A stretch of DNA of 64,000 bases, taken from NCBI GenBank assembly GCA_965247475.1, contig OZ252016.1:868001-932000 (forward strand), in the 5' to 3' direction. Made by a program: the position numbers and the translations under genes. Source of the DNA: G965247475 sp965247475 (GTDB lineage: Bacteria > Chloroflexota > UBA11872). This document shows, piece after piece, positions 8,082-19,542 of the stretch; position 1 is the stretch's first letter, and each line of letters begins with the position of its first letter. The notes beneath the pieces are model-generated. The model saw only the letters and a program-made list of their open reading frames with translations, ran no database searches and was not told where the DNA came from.

Positions 8082-8867
8082 CTAGCTCAGCTCCGCCACG
8101 ACGGGTTCGCTGCGCGCGCTCGAAGTGGCGGCCGGAAACCCCGCGCGTGTGATGACCGGGTAGGTCTTCTCGGTCGAGAGCGGGATCGGGCGCTTCACCA
8201 GGTCGTCGTCATGTTTGGTATGGCGAAGGACGTGCGCCGACATGATCGTGTAGCGCCCCTCGCCGCCGCCGCGGGGGCGGGTCAACTCGAAGTATTTCGG
8301 CGACATCTGCCCCATCGACGCGAGCTTCATGCCTTGCAGGGCCTTCGGCTCCTGCCGGTAACGTCCCAGGAAGACACCGCAGAACATATTGCGCCCGTCC
8401 GACAGCTCGGCGCGGCCGTACGCGCGACAGACGAATGGCCGCACAGGGTAGATCTCGCAACGGTTGGTGTCATCAAGAAACGGGCAGCGGGTCGATTCGG
8501 CCCGAAACCCCTGGCCAACCGCTCGGACAAAGAGCCGCGGATGCTTGTTGCGCATCGCCAGCCAGCGCCTGAGCGGATTGCGAGGTTGTTCCAGCTGCGC
8601 CCGAATGCGGCCCACAACCCGCTGGCGCTGCGCCTTGGTCATGTTCGCGCGCATCCAGTCATGAATGAGCTCCCACTCGCGCTCGCCGACCATGACCTGG
8701 TGCTTGCAGCAGTTCGCGCACCCGTCCTGGCATACCAGGAGCGGATTCTCCTCCACCGCGAGGTCGGACCAGCCGTTGAGCGCCTCGTAGAACTCCTCGA
8801 GCGAAGTCGCCGCCGCCACCATGCGGGAGTGAAACGCGTGGAGGTCAACGTTGGGGGGGGACGCCAT
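8082..8867 (-). CDS. YkgJ-family cysteine cluster protein
   Basis: The product is about 261 aa from ATG 8867 (MASPPNVD). A longer in-frame start at 8957 would add 30 residues of no family character, so I prefer 8867. The cysteine signature is complete: CQDGCANCC, then CPFL..NRCEIYPVRPFVCRAYG, and a later C in NMFCGVF. This matches the zinc/iron-chelating CxxCxxCC family (UPF0153/YkgJ). The biochemical role of these proteins is poorly defined; some are linked to protein lysine modification. The extended C-terminal region (residues about 190-261) is not recognised. It is convergent with the amidohydrolase and ends near the 5S rRNA promoter-distal side. Confidence 0.78.
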   Translation of the reverse strand: MASPPNVDLHAFHSRMVAAATSLEEFYEALNGWSDLAVEENPLLVCQDGCANCCKHQVMVGEREWELIHDWMRANMTKAQRQRVVGRIRAQLEQPRNPLRRWLAMRNKHPRLFVRAVGQGFRAESTRCPFLDDTNRCEIYPVRPFVCRAYGRAELSDGRNMFCGVFLGRYRQEPKALQGMKLASMGQMSPKYFELTRPRGGGEGRYTIMSAHVLRHTKHDDDLVKRPIPLSTEKTYPVITRAGFPAATSSARSEPVVAELS

Positions 8868-8970
8868 GGACGTGATCCCAAGCGCAGGTTGTATAACCTG
8901 AGTATCGCGAGGCGAGGCCGCGCGCACAACGGCTTGGGCCGAGGCGGCCGAAAGCATTGAGGCGCCTGAT

Positions 8971-9092
8971 TTCCGGGCAACGACCTATCTTCCCACCAGG
9001 TTGCCCCGGCAGTATTGTCGGCGCTGACGACCTTAACGACTGTGTTCGGGATGGGAACAGGTGTGGCCTCGCCGCTCAAGTCACCCGGAAAT
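8971..9092 (-). rRNA. rrf: 5S ribosomal RNA
   Basis: The reverse complement has the universal 5S core: the plus strand reads gtgttcgggatgggaacagg, the complement of the conserved loop B/helix III region. The 5' and 3' ends pair (TTCCGGGTGAC with GTTGCCCGGAA), which defines the ends to within a few bases. It lies about 40 nt downstream of the 23S processing stem, in the normal 23S-5S order. Confidence 0.95.
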
Positions 9093-9107
9093 CGGGCGCC
9101 GCAAGGC

Positions 9108-9128
9108 GCGCCGCGACATCCGCGGCGC
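9108..9128 (-). repeat. Hairpin in the 23S-5S spacer
   Basis: An 8-bp perfect stem (GCGCCGCG / CGCGGCGC) with a 5-nt loop lies between 5S and the 23S processing stem. It could be a precursor-processing or structural element of the 23S-5S transcript. Confidence 0.5.
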
Positions 9129-9129
9129 A

Positions 9130-9155
9130 AAGCTGCAATGTTGCTGATCTAACGG
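9130..9155 (-). repeat. 3' arm of the 23S rRNA processing stem
   Basis: These 26 nt are the reverse complement of 12247-12272 with a single mismatch. In the precursor RNA the two arms would pair around the whole 23S, forming the RNase III-type processing stem. Confidence 0.85.
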
Positions 9156-12246
<3,091 letters not shown>

Positions 12247-12272
12247 CCGTTAGATCAGCAAAATTGCAGCTT
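12247..12272 (-). repeat. 5' arm of the 23S rRNA processing stem
   Basis: Pairs with 9130-9155 (25 of 26 positions). It places the mature 23S 5' end close to 12246 and shows that the precursor begins to the right of this point. Confidence 0.85.
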
Positions 12273-12365
12273 TACGTTGCTCTTCAGTTGTGAAGGTCCG
12301 AGCGGCCGCACGCCACCGTCGTAGTAAGAGGTACATACGTGCGTGGCGGCGGACGCCAACTGCTC

Positions 12366-12395
12366 AATATACTCCTGCGGCCCGCTCGCGGTCAA
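12366..12395 (-). promoter_or_regulatory. Candidate sigma-70-type promoter for the 23S-5S unit
   Basis: On the minus strand TTGACC (12390-12395) and TATATT (12366-12371) are separated by 18 bp. Transcription would start near 12358, about 85 nt before the processing-stem arm. Both hexamers are close to consensus and stand out in a GC-rich background. This supports independent transcription of 23S-5S without 16S. Confidence 0.65.
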
Positions 12396-12457
12396 CGGCT
12401 GACGGTGCCGCCTGCGCCGCGCGCGTCCAGCGCTCTCGAGGTTCCGAGCGGATGCGC

Positions 12458-14149
12458 CTAGCCGGCCAACCGCTGCCGAACGGCCTCCAAACCGGCCGCC
12501 ACGCCCTGGTCGAGCGCCACGCGCAGGACCCGCCGGCCCTGCTGAGTCAGCGCCTGCGCGTCACCCGCGGCCTGCGCGCGAATCAGGGCGCCAAAGCTGT
12601 AGTCGGTCTCCGGAACAGGCAGATCCACCGCGCCCTCGTCGGCGATCTGGAGGAACAGGCCGGTGTTCGGACCGCCCTTGTGGAGCTGTCCAGTCGAGTG
12701 CAGGAAGCGCGGGCCATATCCCACCGTCGTGGCGACGCGGCGCCGGTCCCGCACCGAGTGGCGGATGCCATCAAGCAGGTCCGAGACCTCGGCGCGCGGC
12801 GCGAGGTACGCCTGAATGCCGACGAAGTCACCGGCCGACGCCTGCGCCATCCAGTCGTCGAGCGCGGCCGCCAGCGCCGGCTCGTCCGATGCGCGCACCG
12901 GCGCCTCGGTCGGTTCACCCGCCTCGATGCTTCCGGACATGGCCAGGCGGGCAAGTTCCTTGGCCAGTTCCACGTCGGGCTGGTCGAACGGGTGGACGCC
13001 GATCACGGCGCTCGCTGCCGCCACCGCCAGCTCCGCGCGATACATCTCGCGACCGATATCGGTCACATCATCGAGTTGGATTCTGGCCACCGGGTGACCG
13101 GCGAGCTCCAGCGCGGCGATCCGGTCCGCCTGGGCTCGATCGGCTTCCGCATCCGCCTGCAGGTGCAGATGGACGAAGAATCGATCGGACCCATAGACAT
13201 CCGGCGGACCGGCTCGCTCGCCGGCAATGGGCACGATGCCGCGACCGTCCTTGCCGGTGCTCTCGGCGATGAGCTGCTCGTACCAGATGGGCAACGCCTC
13301 GAGGGATGGCGACACGAGGAAGGTGACCTTGTCGCGGCCCTCGAGCGCCAGTTCGCCCATCGCCGCGCCGAGCGCCAGCGCCGAGTTGCTCGGTACCGGC
13401 ACATTCTCGGCGGCGGCCGCCGCCATCAGCAGTCCGGAGTCGAGCAGACCCCGGATGTCGGCGCCGATCGATGCGCCTGGTGCCAAGCAAAACGCCGTCA
13501 GCGCCGAGTACCGGCCGCCGACGTCCGGCGTCGCCGTGAACACGCGCCGGAACCGGCGCTCCTCGGCCAGCGTGACGAGCGGCGTGCCCGGATCGGTGAT
13601 GGCGGCGAAATGGCCGGCGGGCTCGCTGCCGGACTCGAGCAGCACGTTCCAGAAGTACCGAAAGAACGAGAGCGTCTCCTGCGTGGTCCCCGACTTGCTC
13701 GACACGAAGAACAGCGTGGCGGCGGGATCGATCTCGCCGGTCACCTCGCGGACGGCTTCGGGATGCGTGCTGTCAAGGACGAACAACTCGGGGTATCCCG
13801 GTGCGTTCCCCAGCGTCCGTTGCACGACCTCCGGTGCAAGGCTGGATCCACCCATGCCAAGGACGACGATCTGCCGGAACCCCGCGGCGCGCACCTCCTC
13901 GGCGAACGAAGTCAGATCATCGATCGAGTCCAGCATGCTCTCGGGCAGCGTGAGCCACCCCAGACGATTGACGATCTCGGGGCGCTCGTCGGGAAACCAC
14001 AGGGTCGGATCTTTGGCCCACAGCCGGCGGCCGAAGCCTTCGTCCTCCCAAGCGGCCAGCCGAGCTTCAACCGCGCCCGCGTACTCGCCGAGCGAAAGGC
14101 TCTGGCCCAGCGCCGTGTGCGGCTGGTGTGCGGCGGTCATCGGTCCCAT
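12458..14149 (-). CDS. pgi: Glucose-6-phosphate isomerase (Tal-Pgi-type PGI domain)
   Basis: A 563-residue enzyme interconverting glucose-6-phosphate and fructose-6-phosphate in glycolysis/gluconeogenesis. QIVVLGMGGSSLAPEV and VSSKSGTTQETLSFF form the SIS-type sugar-phosphate site. The C-terminal stretch with FLHSTGQLHKGGPNTG, VPETDYSFGALIRAQAAGDA and RRVLRV is typical of the PGI half of actinobacterial/Chloroflexota transaldolase-PGI fusions, but no transaldolase domain is attached here. ATG 14149 is preceded by AAGGAG. It lies between the rRNA unit and a secreted-protein gene and seems to be transcribed alone. Confidence 0.9.
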   Translation of the reverse strand: MGPMTAAHQPHTALGQSLSLGEYAGAVEARLAAWEDEGFGRRLWAKDPTLWFPDERPEIVNRLGWLTLPESMLDSIDDLTSFAEEVRAAGFRQIVVLGMGGSSLAPEVVQRTLGNAPGYPELFVLDSTHPEAVREVTGEIDPAATLFFVSSKSGTTQETLSFFRYFWNVLLESGSEPAGHFAAITDPGTPLVTLAEERRFRRVFTATPDVGGRYSALTAFCLAPGASIGADIRGLLDSGLLMAAAAAENVPVPSNSALALGAAMGELALEGRDKVTFLVSPSLEALPIWYEQLIAESTGKDGRGIVPIAGERAGPPDVYGSDRFFVHLHLQADAEADRAQADRIAALELAGHPVARIQLDDVTDIGREMYRAELAVAAASAVIGVHPFDQPDVELAKELARLAMSGSIEAGEPTEAPVRASDEPALAAALDDWMAQASAGDFVGIQAYLAPRAEVSDLLDGIRHSVRDRRRVATTVGYGPRFLHSTGQLHKGGPNTGLFLQIADEGAVDLPVPETDYSFGALIRAQAAGDAQALTQQGRRVLRVALDQGVAAGLEAVRQRLAG

Positions 14150-14243
14150 GATTGGACGCTCCTTGAGTTCGGGTTAACGATATACGGTTGCAAGGGCTAG
14201 CTGTACTTCCCATGAGCCTGGGTGACACGCGTGAGCCCCTGCG

Positions 14244-14296
14244 GCGTCATTCCGGCGAAAGCCTGCCCCGTACTCGATACGGGGACCGAATCCAGG
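14244..14296 (+). repeat. Dispersed intergenic repeat, copy 1
   Basis: A GTCATTCCGGCG...GAATCCAGG unit of the kind found between genes in many GC-rich genomes. It contains a perfect stem CCCCGTA-CTCGA-TACGGGG (14267-14285). A second copy in the same orientation lies at 15975-16028. The rest of the 14150-14402 gap shows nothing else certain. Confidence 0.7.
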
Positions 14297-14402
14297 TTCT
14301 GCTCGTCGGCGCACGAACCGAGCGGTCCCAATACCCCCAAGATGGCGACATGCCGGCATGCCGCGCCCTGATATCAATGTTGCCCACTACCCACGAGGCG
14401 GG

Positions 14403-15860
14403 TCATGATATGCCCGCGAAAAACACCTCCACCCAAGTGCTGACAATCAGCGATCCGTCTATCACGCTAGCCTCAACGATCTCGATGCGGAGGGGTCCGG
14501 GCGCGGTCGTGCCCGTGATGGCGATCGACTCCGCAAACGTGCCCGGCCCGTCGAACGGGCCTTCCAAGAGCATCGCTCCCTCGCCGACGACTGTTCCGGC
14601 CTGGTTGTAGATGCGGTAACTCAGATTCTTTTCGAAAGGCATGACACTGATGCGCCCGCGTAGCTCCACGGTAGCGCCGACCGTCGCTCCGCTCAGCGGC
14701 GCTTCCAGGACAAGCTCGGGGGTGGGTTGGCGCTGGCGCATTCCCTCGGGCAGCGGAGCGGCCTGCAGGATCACTTGCACTGCGGTGCGAGCCAGCGCCG
14801 AACCGTCGCCCCGGTCTACGTCGACAATCTCGATGCGCCCCGGTCCACCCGCGCCCGCGATGAACTGCACTGGCGCGGCGAACGTTCCCGGTTGACCTTC
14901 CCCTCCCGCAACGGCGAGCCTGCCCATGCCGATCACTCCGCCGCGAGCGTCATAGACCAGGTAGGCGAGGCCGTCGGCGGACGGGTACGTGCTCGTTGTG
15001 CCCTGAACCTCGACCCCGCTCGCAACGGTCTCGCCCGGCAGCGGTGACTCGATGACCAGCGCCTGACGCGGCACGAGCTGGTCCCCGCGCAGCGCGAACG
15101 CGCGGGTGATGTTCAGCGTCGGGCAGCACAGCCCGTCGCTGCGACGGTGCGCGAGCATCTCCATGACGATCTCGCCGCTTGAAATGGTCATGCTCTCCAC
15201 CGGCACCCGGTCGCCCAGGTACACGCGCGCCGCCTGCACGGGTGCGCCGTCCCGGTCGAGGACGGCGATCAAATACCTGAATGTGCCGCTGCCGCCCCCC
15301 GACGTAAAGACGACAACCGCAGCATCGGCGACCCCGTCATCGTCGAGATCGCCGAAGGCGACCGCGTCGTCGACAAGGCCCGCGTAGTCCCGTTCTGTCG
15401 CACCCTCTCCGTAGGCGATTGACCCCTCGCCGTCAACAAGTTGAATTGGGGTCTCCTCGTCGCCGAGGAGCGGCAGGCGATATTCGGCGTTCCGCAGTTG
15501 TTCCAGCGTCAGCCGCTGCGTCACCATGCTTTGGGGCGTTGGAGCTTCCCAAGGAAAGCGCTCGGAGTTCAGCCGCTGCTGCAACCCCTCCGGGCCGTTG
15601 ATCCAGGTGTGCTGACCGTCCGTAAACGCGGTCCAGTTGTCGGCTTTGCGCCAGATAAGCAGGCCGTTGGTCGTGTGTTGCACCGTCGTTCCATTTACTG
15701 GATCGTGACGCTCGTCCTCCAGACAGTCGCCAACGATGTCCGGGATGAGGTCGTGCATGGTCTTGAACCCCAATTGAAAAACGCAATCCTGGGCAAGCAC
15801 AGGCTGAGAGCCGAACACGAGTCCGACAATGACAATCAACAGCGCGAGCCTAGTCTTCAT
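14403..15860 (-). CDS. Secreted protein with N-terminal Chloroflexota-type domain and two Gmad2-like Ig domains
   Basis: The product is about 485 aa from ATG 15860, which has a strong GGAGGGG ribosome site and an immediate signal peptide (MKTRLALLIVIVGLVFG, cleavage after LAQ). Residues about 24-105 hold a compact domain with MHDLIPDIVGDCLEDE, LLIWRKADNWTAFTDG and GPEGLQQRLN. A central region contains AFGDLDDDGVADAAVV, an FG-GAP-like calcium-loop pattern. The C-terminal part has two Ig-like repeats, each starting ESPLPGETVASGVEVQG or EAPLSGATVGATVELRG and ending in a GRIEIVD/LRIEIVE strand, resembling the Gmad2 spore-germination domain. There is no lipobox. Function unknown; extracellular binding or wall attachment is likely. 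Confidence 0.78.
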   Translation of the reverse strand: MKTRLALLIVIVGLVFGSQPVLAQDCVFQLGFKTMHDLIPDIVGDCLEDERHDPVNGTTVQHTTNGLLIWRKADNWTAFTDGQHTWINGPEGLQQRLNSERFPWEAPTPQSMVTQRLTLEQLRNAEYRLPLLGDEETPIQLVDGEGSIAYGEGATERDYAGLVDDAVAFGDLDDDGVADAAVVVFTSGGGSGTFRYLIAVLDRDGAPVQAARVYLGDRVPVESMTISSGEIVMEMLAHRRSDGLCCPTLNITRAFALRGDQLVPRQALVIESPLPGETVASGVEVQGTTSTYPSADGLAYLVYDARGGVIGMGRLAVAGGEGQPGTFAAPVQFIAGAGGPGRIEIVDVDRGDGSALARTAVQVILQAAPLPEGMRQRQPTPELVLEAPLSGATVGATVELRGRISVMPFEKNLSYRIYNQAGTVVGEGAMLLEGPFDGPGTFAESIAITGTTAPGPLRIEIVEASVIDGSLIVSTWVEVFFAGIS

Positions 15861-15974
15861 CGTGAAGCCCCTCCCGCTCATACACAAGCTATCCACTTTT
15901 TCAGACAGCATGGTCTCTCAACTAAGGCCAAATCACAATTTCGAGTAGTGGGTTCCTCTTGATCAGCGCCCCCT

Positions 15975-16028
15975 CCGTCATTCCGGCGCACAGCCTGATC
16001 CGTACCCGATACAGGGCGGGAATCCAGG
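15975..16028 (+). repeat. Dispersed intergenic repeat, copy 2
   Basis: Same orientation and core as the copy at 14244-14296: CGTCATTCCGGCG, then an imperfect CCGTACCCGATACAGGG stem, then GGAATCCAGG. GC-rich sequence with further inverted-repeat character (CCCCGGCGTCCGCCGGGG) continues to about 16100. No gene is seen in 15861-16208. Confidence 0.7.
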
Positions 16029-16208
16029 CGGGATCCTGGCCGCGGGGCCTCTGCGTCGAAGGAACCATAGGACTGGACCCCCCCGGCGTCCGCCGGGGTG
16101 ACGGGGCGGGACCTGCGTGCGGGGGCGCCCTGAGATTCCTCCGCTCCGCGTCGGAATGGCGTTCAACATGTGGCGGAGATCTATCAACAAGGGTGGTGGG
16201 AGGCACAG

Positions 16209-17171
16209 CTAGCTCGATGCCTCGGCGGTCTCACGTGCAAAGGCGGCCGCGCCGATCGCTCCCGCCTCGCCGCCAAGCTCCGCCTTCACGATCCGGAGAC
16301 CCGTCGCCGCGGCCGGCAGCACCAGGTCTCGCACCGCGCGGTCGACGCCTCCGACCAATTCCGGCATGCCCTCCACGACGCCTCCGCCCAGGATGAGCAC
16401 GTTCGGATTGAGCGCGTTGATCATCCCGACGGCGCCCGCGATCATGAATTGCTCGGTGCTCCCCACGATCTCGCGAGCAAGCGCGTCGCCGTTCCGAGCC
16501 GCCTCGGAAACCGTCGCGGCCGAGATTGCCGCGAGCGAGCCTGCCAGCCTCACGAGCGTGACGCCGCGCTCGGGATTCGCCAGCGCCAGTTCCCGCGCTC
16601 GCTCGGCGATCGCCCAGCCCCCGACGTAGGCTTCCAGACATCCCCAGTTCGGGCAATGGCATTTGCGTCCGCCGGCCACGATCGTCGCGTGTCCGAGCTC
16701 GCCCGCCGCGTTGCCGTGCCCGGCGAGCATGCGTCCACCGCTGACGATGCCGCCGCCGATGCCGGTTCCGATGAAGAGCGTGATCAGATCATCGACGCCC
16801 CGGCCGGCCCCGTGCCGCCACTCGCCCCAGGCCGCGGCCCGCACATCGTTCGCCACCGCCACTCGCATGCCAACGGCGTCGGCGAGTTCCCGGCCCAGCG
16901 CGACGTTCCGCCAGCCGAGATTCGGCCCGAGGTTGACGTTCCCGTCTTCGTCCACCTGTCCCGCGACGCCGACTCCAAGCGATGCCACGGGCTCGGCCCG
17001 GCCGACCAGCGTGCTCGCGACCGCGGCCGCCACATCGGCGATAACCTCGCGGGCGGTGCGCGTTCCGGCTTCGGTGGGCCGCAGGTCCGACGCGACGATG
17101 CGGCCGTGCTCATCGACCAGGGCGGTGAGGATCTTGGTGCCGCCGAGATCGGCGCCAACCGTCAGGGCCAT
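16209..17171 (-). CDS. ROK-family sugar kinase (glucokinase-like)
   Basis: The product is about 320 aa from ATG 17171. Earlier in-frame ATGs would add an Arg-rich leader with no family match. The ATP-binding signature VGADLGGTKI sits at the N-terminus. VAVANDVRAAAWGEW, FIGTGIGGGIV and GELGHATIV surround the catalytic aspartate and the HxCxCGxxGC zinc motif, seen here as KCHCPNWGCLEAYVGG. NVLILGGGVVEG is the adenosine site. It lacks a DNA-binding domain, so it is a kinase (probably glucokinase or another hexose/N-acetylhexosamine kinase) rather than an NagC-type repressor. It is divergent from the acetamidase gene at 17336. Confidence 0.88.
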   Translation of the reverse strand: MALTVGADLGGTKILTALVDEHGRIVASDLRPTEAGTRTAREVIADVAAAVASTLVGRAEPVASLGVGVAGQVDEDGNVNLGPNLGWRNVALGRELADAVGMRVAVANDVRAAAWGEWRHGAGRGVDDLITLFIGTGIGGGIVSGGRMLAGHGNAAGELGHATIVAGGRKCHCPNWGCLEAYVGGWAIAERARELALANPERGVTLVRLAGSLAAISAATVSEAARNGDALAREIVGSTEQFMIAGAVGMINALNPNVLILGGGVVEGMPELVGGVDRAVRDLVLPAAATGLRIVKAELGGEAGAIGAAAFARETAEASS

Positions 17172-17335
17172 CCGGGAACCGGTCCTCCGGCGATCCGCAC
17201 GCGGGTCCGCAGCTTTCGACAGGATACGCGCGACGCGCCGGGCAATCGCCCGCCTGTGCCGTGCGACCGCTGCTAGACTCGCGCCGCCTGCCAGCGATCG
17301 GGCCATGCGTGCGGGCTCGACGGCGGAGGACAACG

Positions 17336-18217
17336 TTGAAACGCCTCCCGCTCGGGCCGCTCTATTTCGAATACAGCCGCGAGGTCGAGCCGCGCCTGCG
17401 AATCGAACCCGGCGAGACCGTGCTGGTCGAGACAGAGGACGCGTTCTGCGGGCATATCCAGGCCGATGGCGACCGGCGGGATCGCGCCCGCATGCCGCAC
17501 GGGAATCCGCAAACGGGGCCGATCTGGATCGAGGGCGCGGCGCCGGGCGATGCGCTCAGGATCACGGTCGACGAGATTCGTCCGCGCACCGGGCAATGCG
17601 CCACGCACGTGTTCAACGCGCGGCGTCTCGCGGAGATGCTCGGGAGCGCGATCCCGTATACCAGTCACGTCTGCCCGATCCGCGATGGAGTAATTCACTG
17701 GAGCGATGAGATCTCGATCCCATATGCGCCGATGCTCGGATGCATCGGAACCGCGCCGGCCATGGGCGCGCCGACCACCTTCCCGGCGGGAGCTCACGGC
17801 GGCAACCTGGACATCGTCGAGATATGCCCCGGCAACAGCGTGTACCTGCCGGTCTTCGTTCCCGGCGCGCTGCTCTATCTGGGCGACGCGCACGCCGCGA
17901 TGGGCCACGGAGAGCTCTCCGGGACGGCGCTCGAGATGCCCTCGGACACCGTTATCACGGTCGATCTGGAGCCCAGGAAGCGAATCCTGGGACCGCGTAT
18001 CGAGTCGCCCGCCGAGATCATGGCCGTCGCGACGGGGACGCCCGTCGAGCAGTCCATCGCGGAGGCGTACGCGCTGCTGATCCGGTGGATGGAGGCCGAC
18101 TACGGGTGGGAGCGCTGGCGGGCCTTTGACCTGCTCACGCAGGTCGGGCGGCTCTCGATCGGCTACTACCTGAACGGGACAGTGGCGGCGAAGATCGGCA
18201 AGCGCTACCTCACCTAG
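17336..18217 (+). CDS. Acetamidase/formamidase family protein (paralogue 1)
   Basis: The product is about 293 aa. I choose TTG 17336 because GGAGGA lies 7 nt upstream and the family N-terminus (LPLGPLYFEYSREVEP) starts right after; the longer ATG 17261 only adds Arg-rich sequence. Landmarks are GPIWIEGAAPGDALRI, MLGCIGTAPAMGAP, AGAHGGNLDI, LPVFVPGALLYLGDAHAAMGHGE and LLIRWMEADYGW. The family hydrolyses short-chain amides to ammonia and carboxylate, or acts on related C-N bonds; substrate not predictable. Convergent with the enolase-superfamily gene with a 3-nt gap. A second, divergent family member lies at 25413-26360. Confidence 0.87.
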   Translation: MKRLPLGPLYFEYSREVEPRLRIEPGETVLVETEDAFCGHIQADGDRRDRARMPHGNPQTGPIWIEGAAPGDALRITVDEIRPRTGQCATHVFNARRLAEMLGSAIPYTSHVCPIRDGVIHWSDEISIPYAPMLGCIGTAPAMGAPTTFPAGAHGGNLDIVEICPGNSVYLPVFVPGALLYLGDAHAAMGHGELSGTALEMPSDTVITVDLEPRKRILGPRIESPAEIMAVATGTPVEQSIAEAYALLIRWMEADYGWERWRAFDLLTQVGRLSIGYYLNGTVAAKIGKRYLT

Positions 18218-18220
18218 CCG

Positions 18221-19411
18221 TCACTCGAATACGTCTTTGCCGACCCGGTGCTTCTCGATGTAGTCCCAGTCGAGCGTCACGCCCAGGCCCGGGCCCTGCG
18301 GGACCGGAACGCACCCCTCCGCGTCGATGGCGTCGAGCCCGTCGTTGAAGTCATCGGCGAATATCGGCGGTCCGTAGCCTGCCGGCAGCTTCGGATGGAT
18401 GAGCCCCAGCTCGTAGTAGTTCGTGTTCGTGATCGCCGACATCACGTGCCGATCGGCCGGAGCGTAGGCACAGTGGATCTCGGCGTCGAGGCCGAATCCC
18501 TGGGCGGCGTGCGCGATCTTGAGCGCCCCGGTGATGCCGCCGTCCAGCGAAATATCGACCCGTACGTAGTCGGTGGCGTCCGCGACGATCATGTCGACGT
18601 GCGGCTCCAGCCCCCGCAGTCGTTCACCCATCAGGATGGGCGTGGAGATCATCTGCCGCAGCTTACGGTGCAGCTGGATCGACGAGCCTGAGTAGGCGAA
18701 CGGGTCCTCCAGCCACATATATCCCGCCTCGTCGCACGCGCGACCCACCTTGAGGCCGGCGGCAAACGTCGCGGTTCGGCTGCCGGAATCGAGCAGCAGG
18801 TCCATCGCCGAGCCCGCGCGCTTCCGCGTCTCCAGCACCAGGGCGCTCACCTCATCGGGCTCGGCGCCGCGCCACGCATGGATCTTGAACCCGCGGTACC
18901 CCATCTCGCGGGACTGAACCGCGAAGTCTCCGTAGGCCTCGGGGCTGTTGAGACCGCCCGGGTGGCGGTCGCCGCCCAGCGTGCTCGCGTAGGCGGGCAG
19001 CGGACGACCACTCCCGCCCAAGAGTTCGTAGACCGGGGCGCCGTAGTGCTTGCCGGCCAGGTCCCACAGGGCCACGTCGATCGGACCCAGGCCAGTGGCG
19101 TCGAGGTGCCCGAACGCCTGGCGCCCATCTCGCCATATCGACTCGCGCTCGAGCGCGTTGCGTCCGATCAGCCGGGGCGCGATCTCGGCGATCTGGGCGT
19201 AGACCGACGCGCGCGAGTTCGACTGTCGATAGCCGACGAATTCGCCCGTGCCTCCGGCATCGGTCTCGACCGTCAGGACGACCGCGTCGCGGCTGCTCCG
19301 TCCCGCGGGATCGTAGGCTGCGCCGACGCCGTCGGCGGCGCGGCCGAGGCCTGGCACCTCGTACCGGAGTCGATGGCTGGTGATGCGGGTGATGAGGGGG
19401 GCGCTGCCCAC
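18221..19411 (-). CDS. Mandelate racemase/muconate lactonizing enzyme family protein (enolase superfamily)
   Basis: The product is about 396 aa from GTG 19411, which has GGGAGA upstream; the longer frame to 19591 adds Arg/Pro-rich sequence unlike the family. The capping domain starts ITRITSHRLRYEVPG. The barrel has GFKIHAW at the second strand, DLLLDSGS and YMWLEDPF (metal ligands Asp and Glu), ILMGERL (third ligand) and LDAEIHCAYAP (histidine general base). It abstracts the alpha-proton of a carboxylate, typically as a sugar-acid dehydratase or racemase. The second-strand base reads K-I-H where many members have KxK, which may mark the subgroup. Such genes are expanded in SAR202-type Chloroflexota (from knowledge). 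Confidence 0.87.
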   Translation of the reverse strand: MGSAPLITRITSHRLRYEVPGLGRAADGVGAAYDPAGRSSRDAVVLTVETDAGGTGEFVGYRQSNSRASVYAQIAEIAPRLIGRNALERESIWRDGRQAFGHLDATGLGPIDVALWDLAGKHYGAPVYELLGGSGRPLPAYASTLGGDRHPGGLNSPEAYGDFAVQSREMGYRGFKIHAWRGAEPDEVSALVLETRKRAGSAMDLLLDSGSRTATFAAGLKVGRACDEAGYMWLEDPFAYSGSSIQLHRKLRQMISTPILMGERLRGLEPHVDMIVADATDYVRVDISLDGGITGALKIAHAAQGFGLDAEIHCAYAPADRHVMSAITNTNYYELGLIHPKLPAGYGPPIFADDFNDGLDAIDAEGCVPVPQGPGLGVTLDWDYIEKHRVGKDVFE

Positions 19412-19542
19412 GGCTCCATGTCTCCCGTCGAACGATGCCCCCGGCGGGGCCGGGTCAGTGTATCGCCGGGCTGCGCCCGCTCCGCGGCGCGCGAGGCCTC
19501 GCGCCGCCGGCGCGCAGCCATGGGGGCGGATCGGCGGACTTG

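Noticed and set aside
12290..14200. Long plus-strand open frame (636 codons) opposite pgi
   Set aside because: It is the antisense shadow of a clearly recognised phosphoglucose isomerase; its translation is Arg/His/Gly-rich with no domain pattern.
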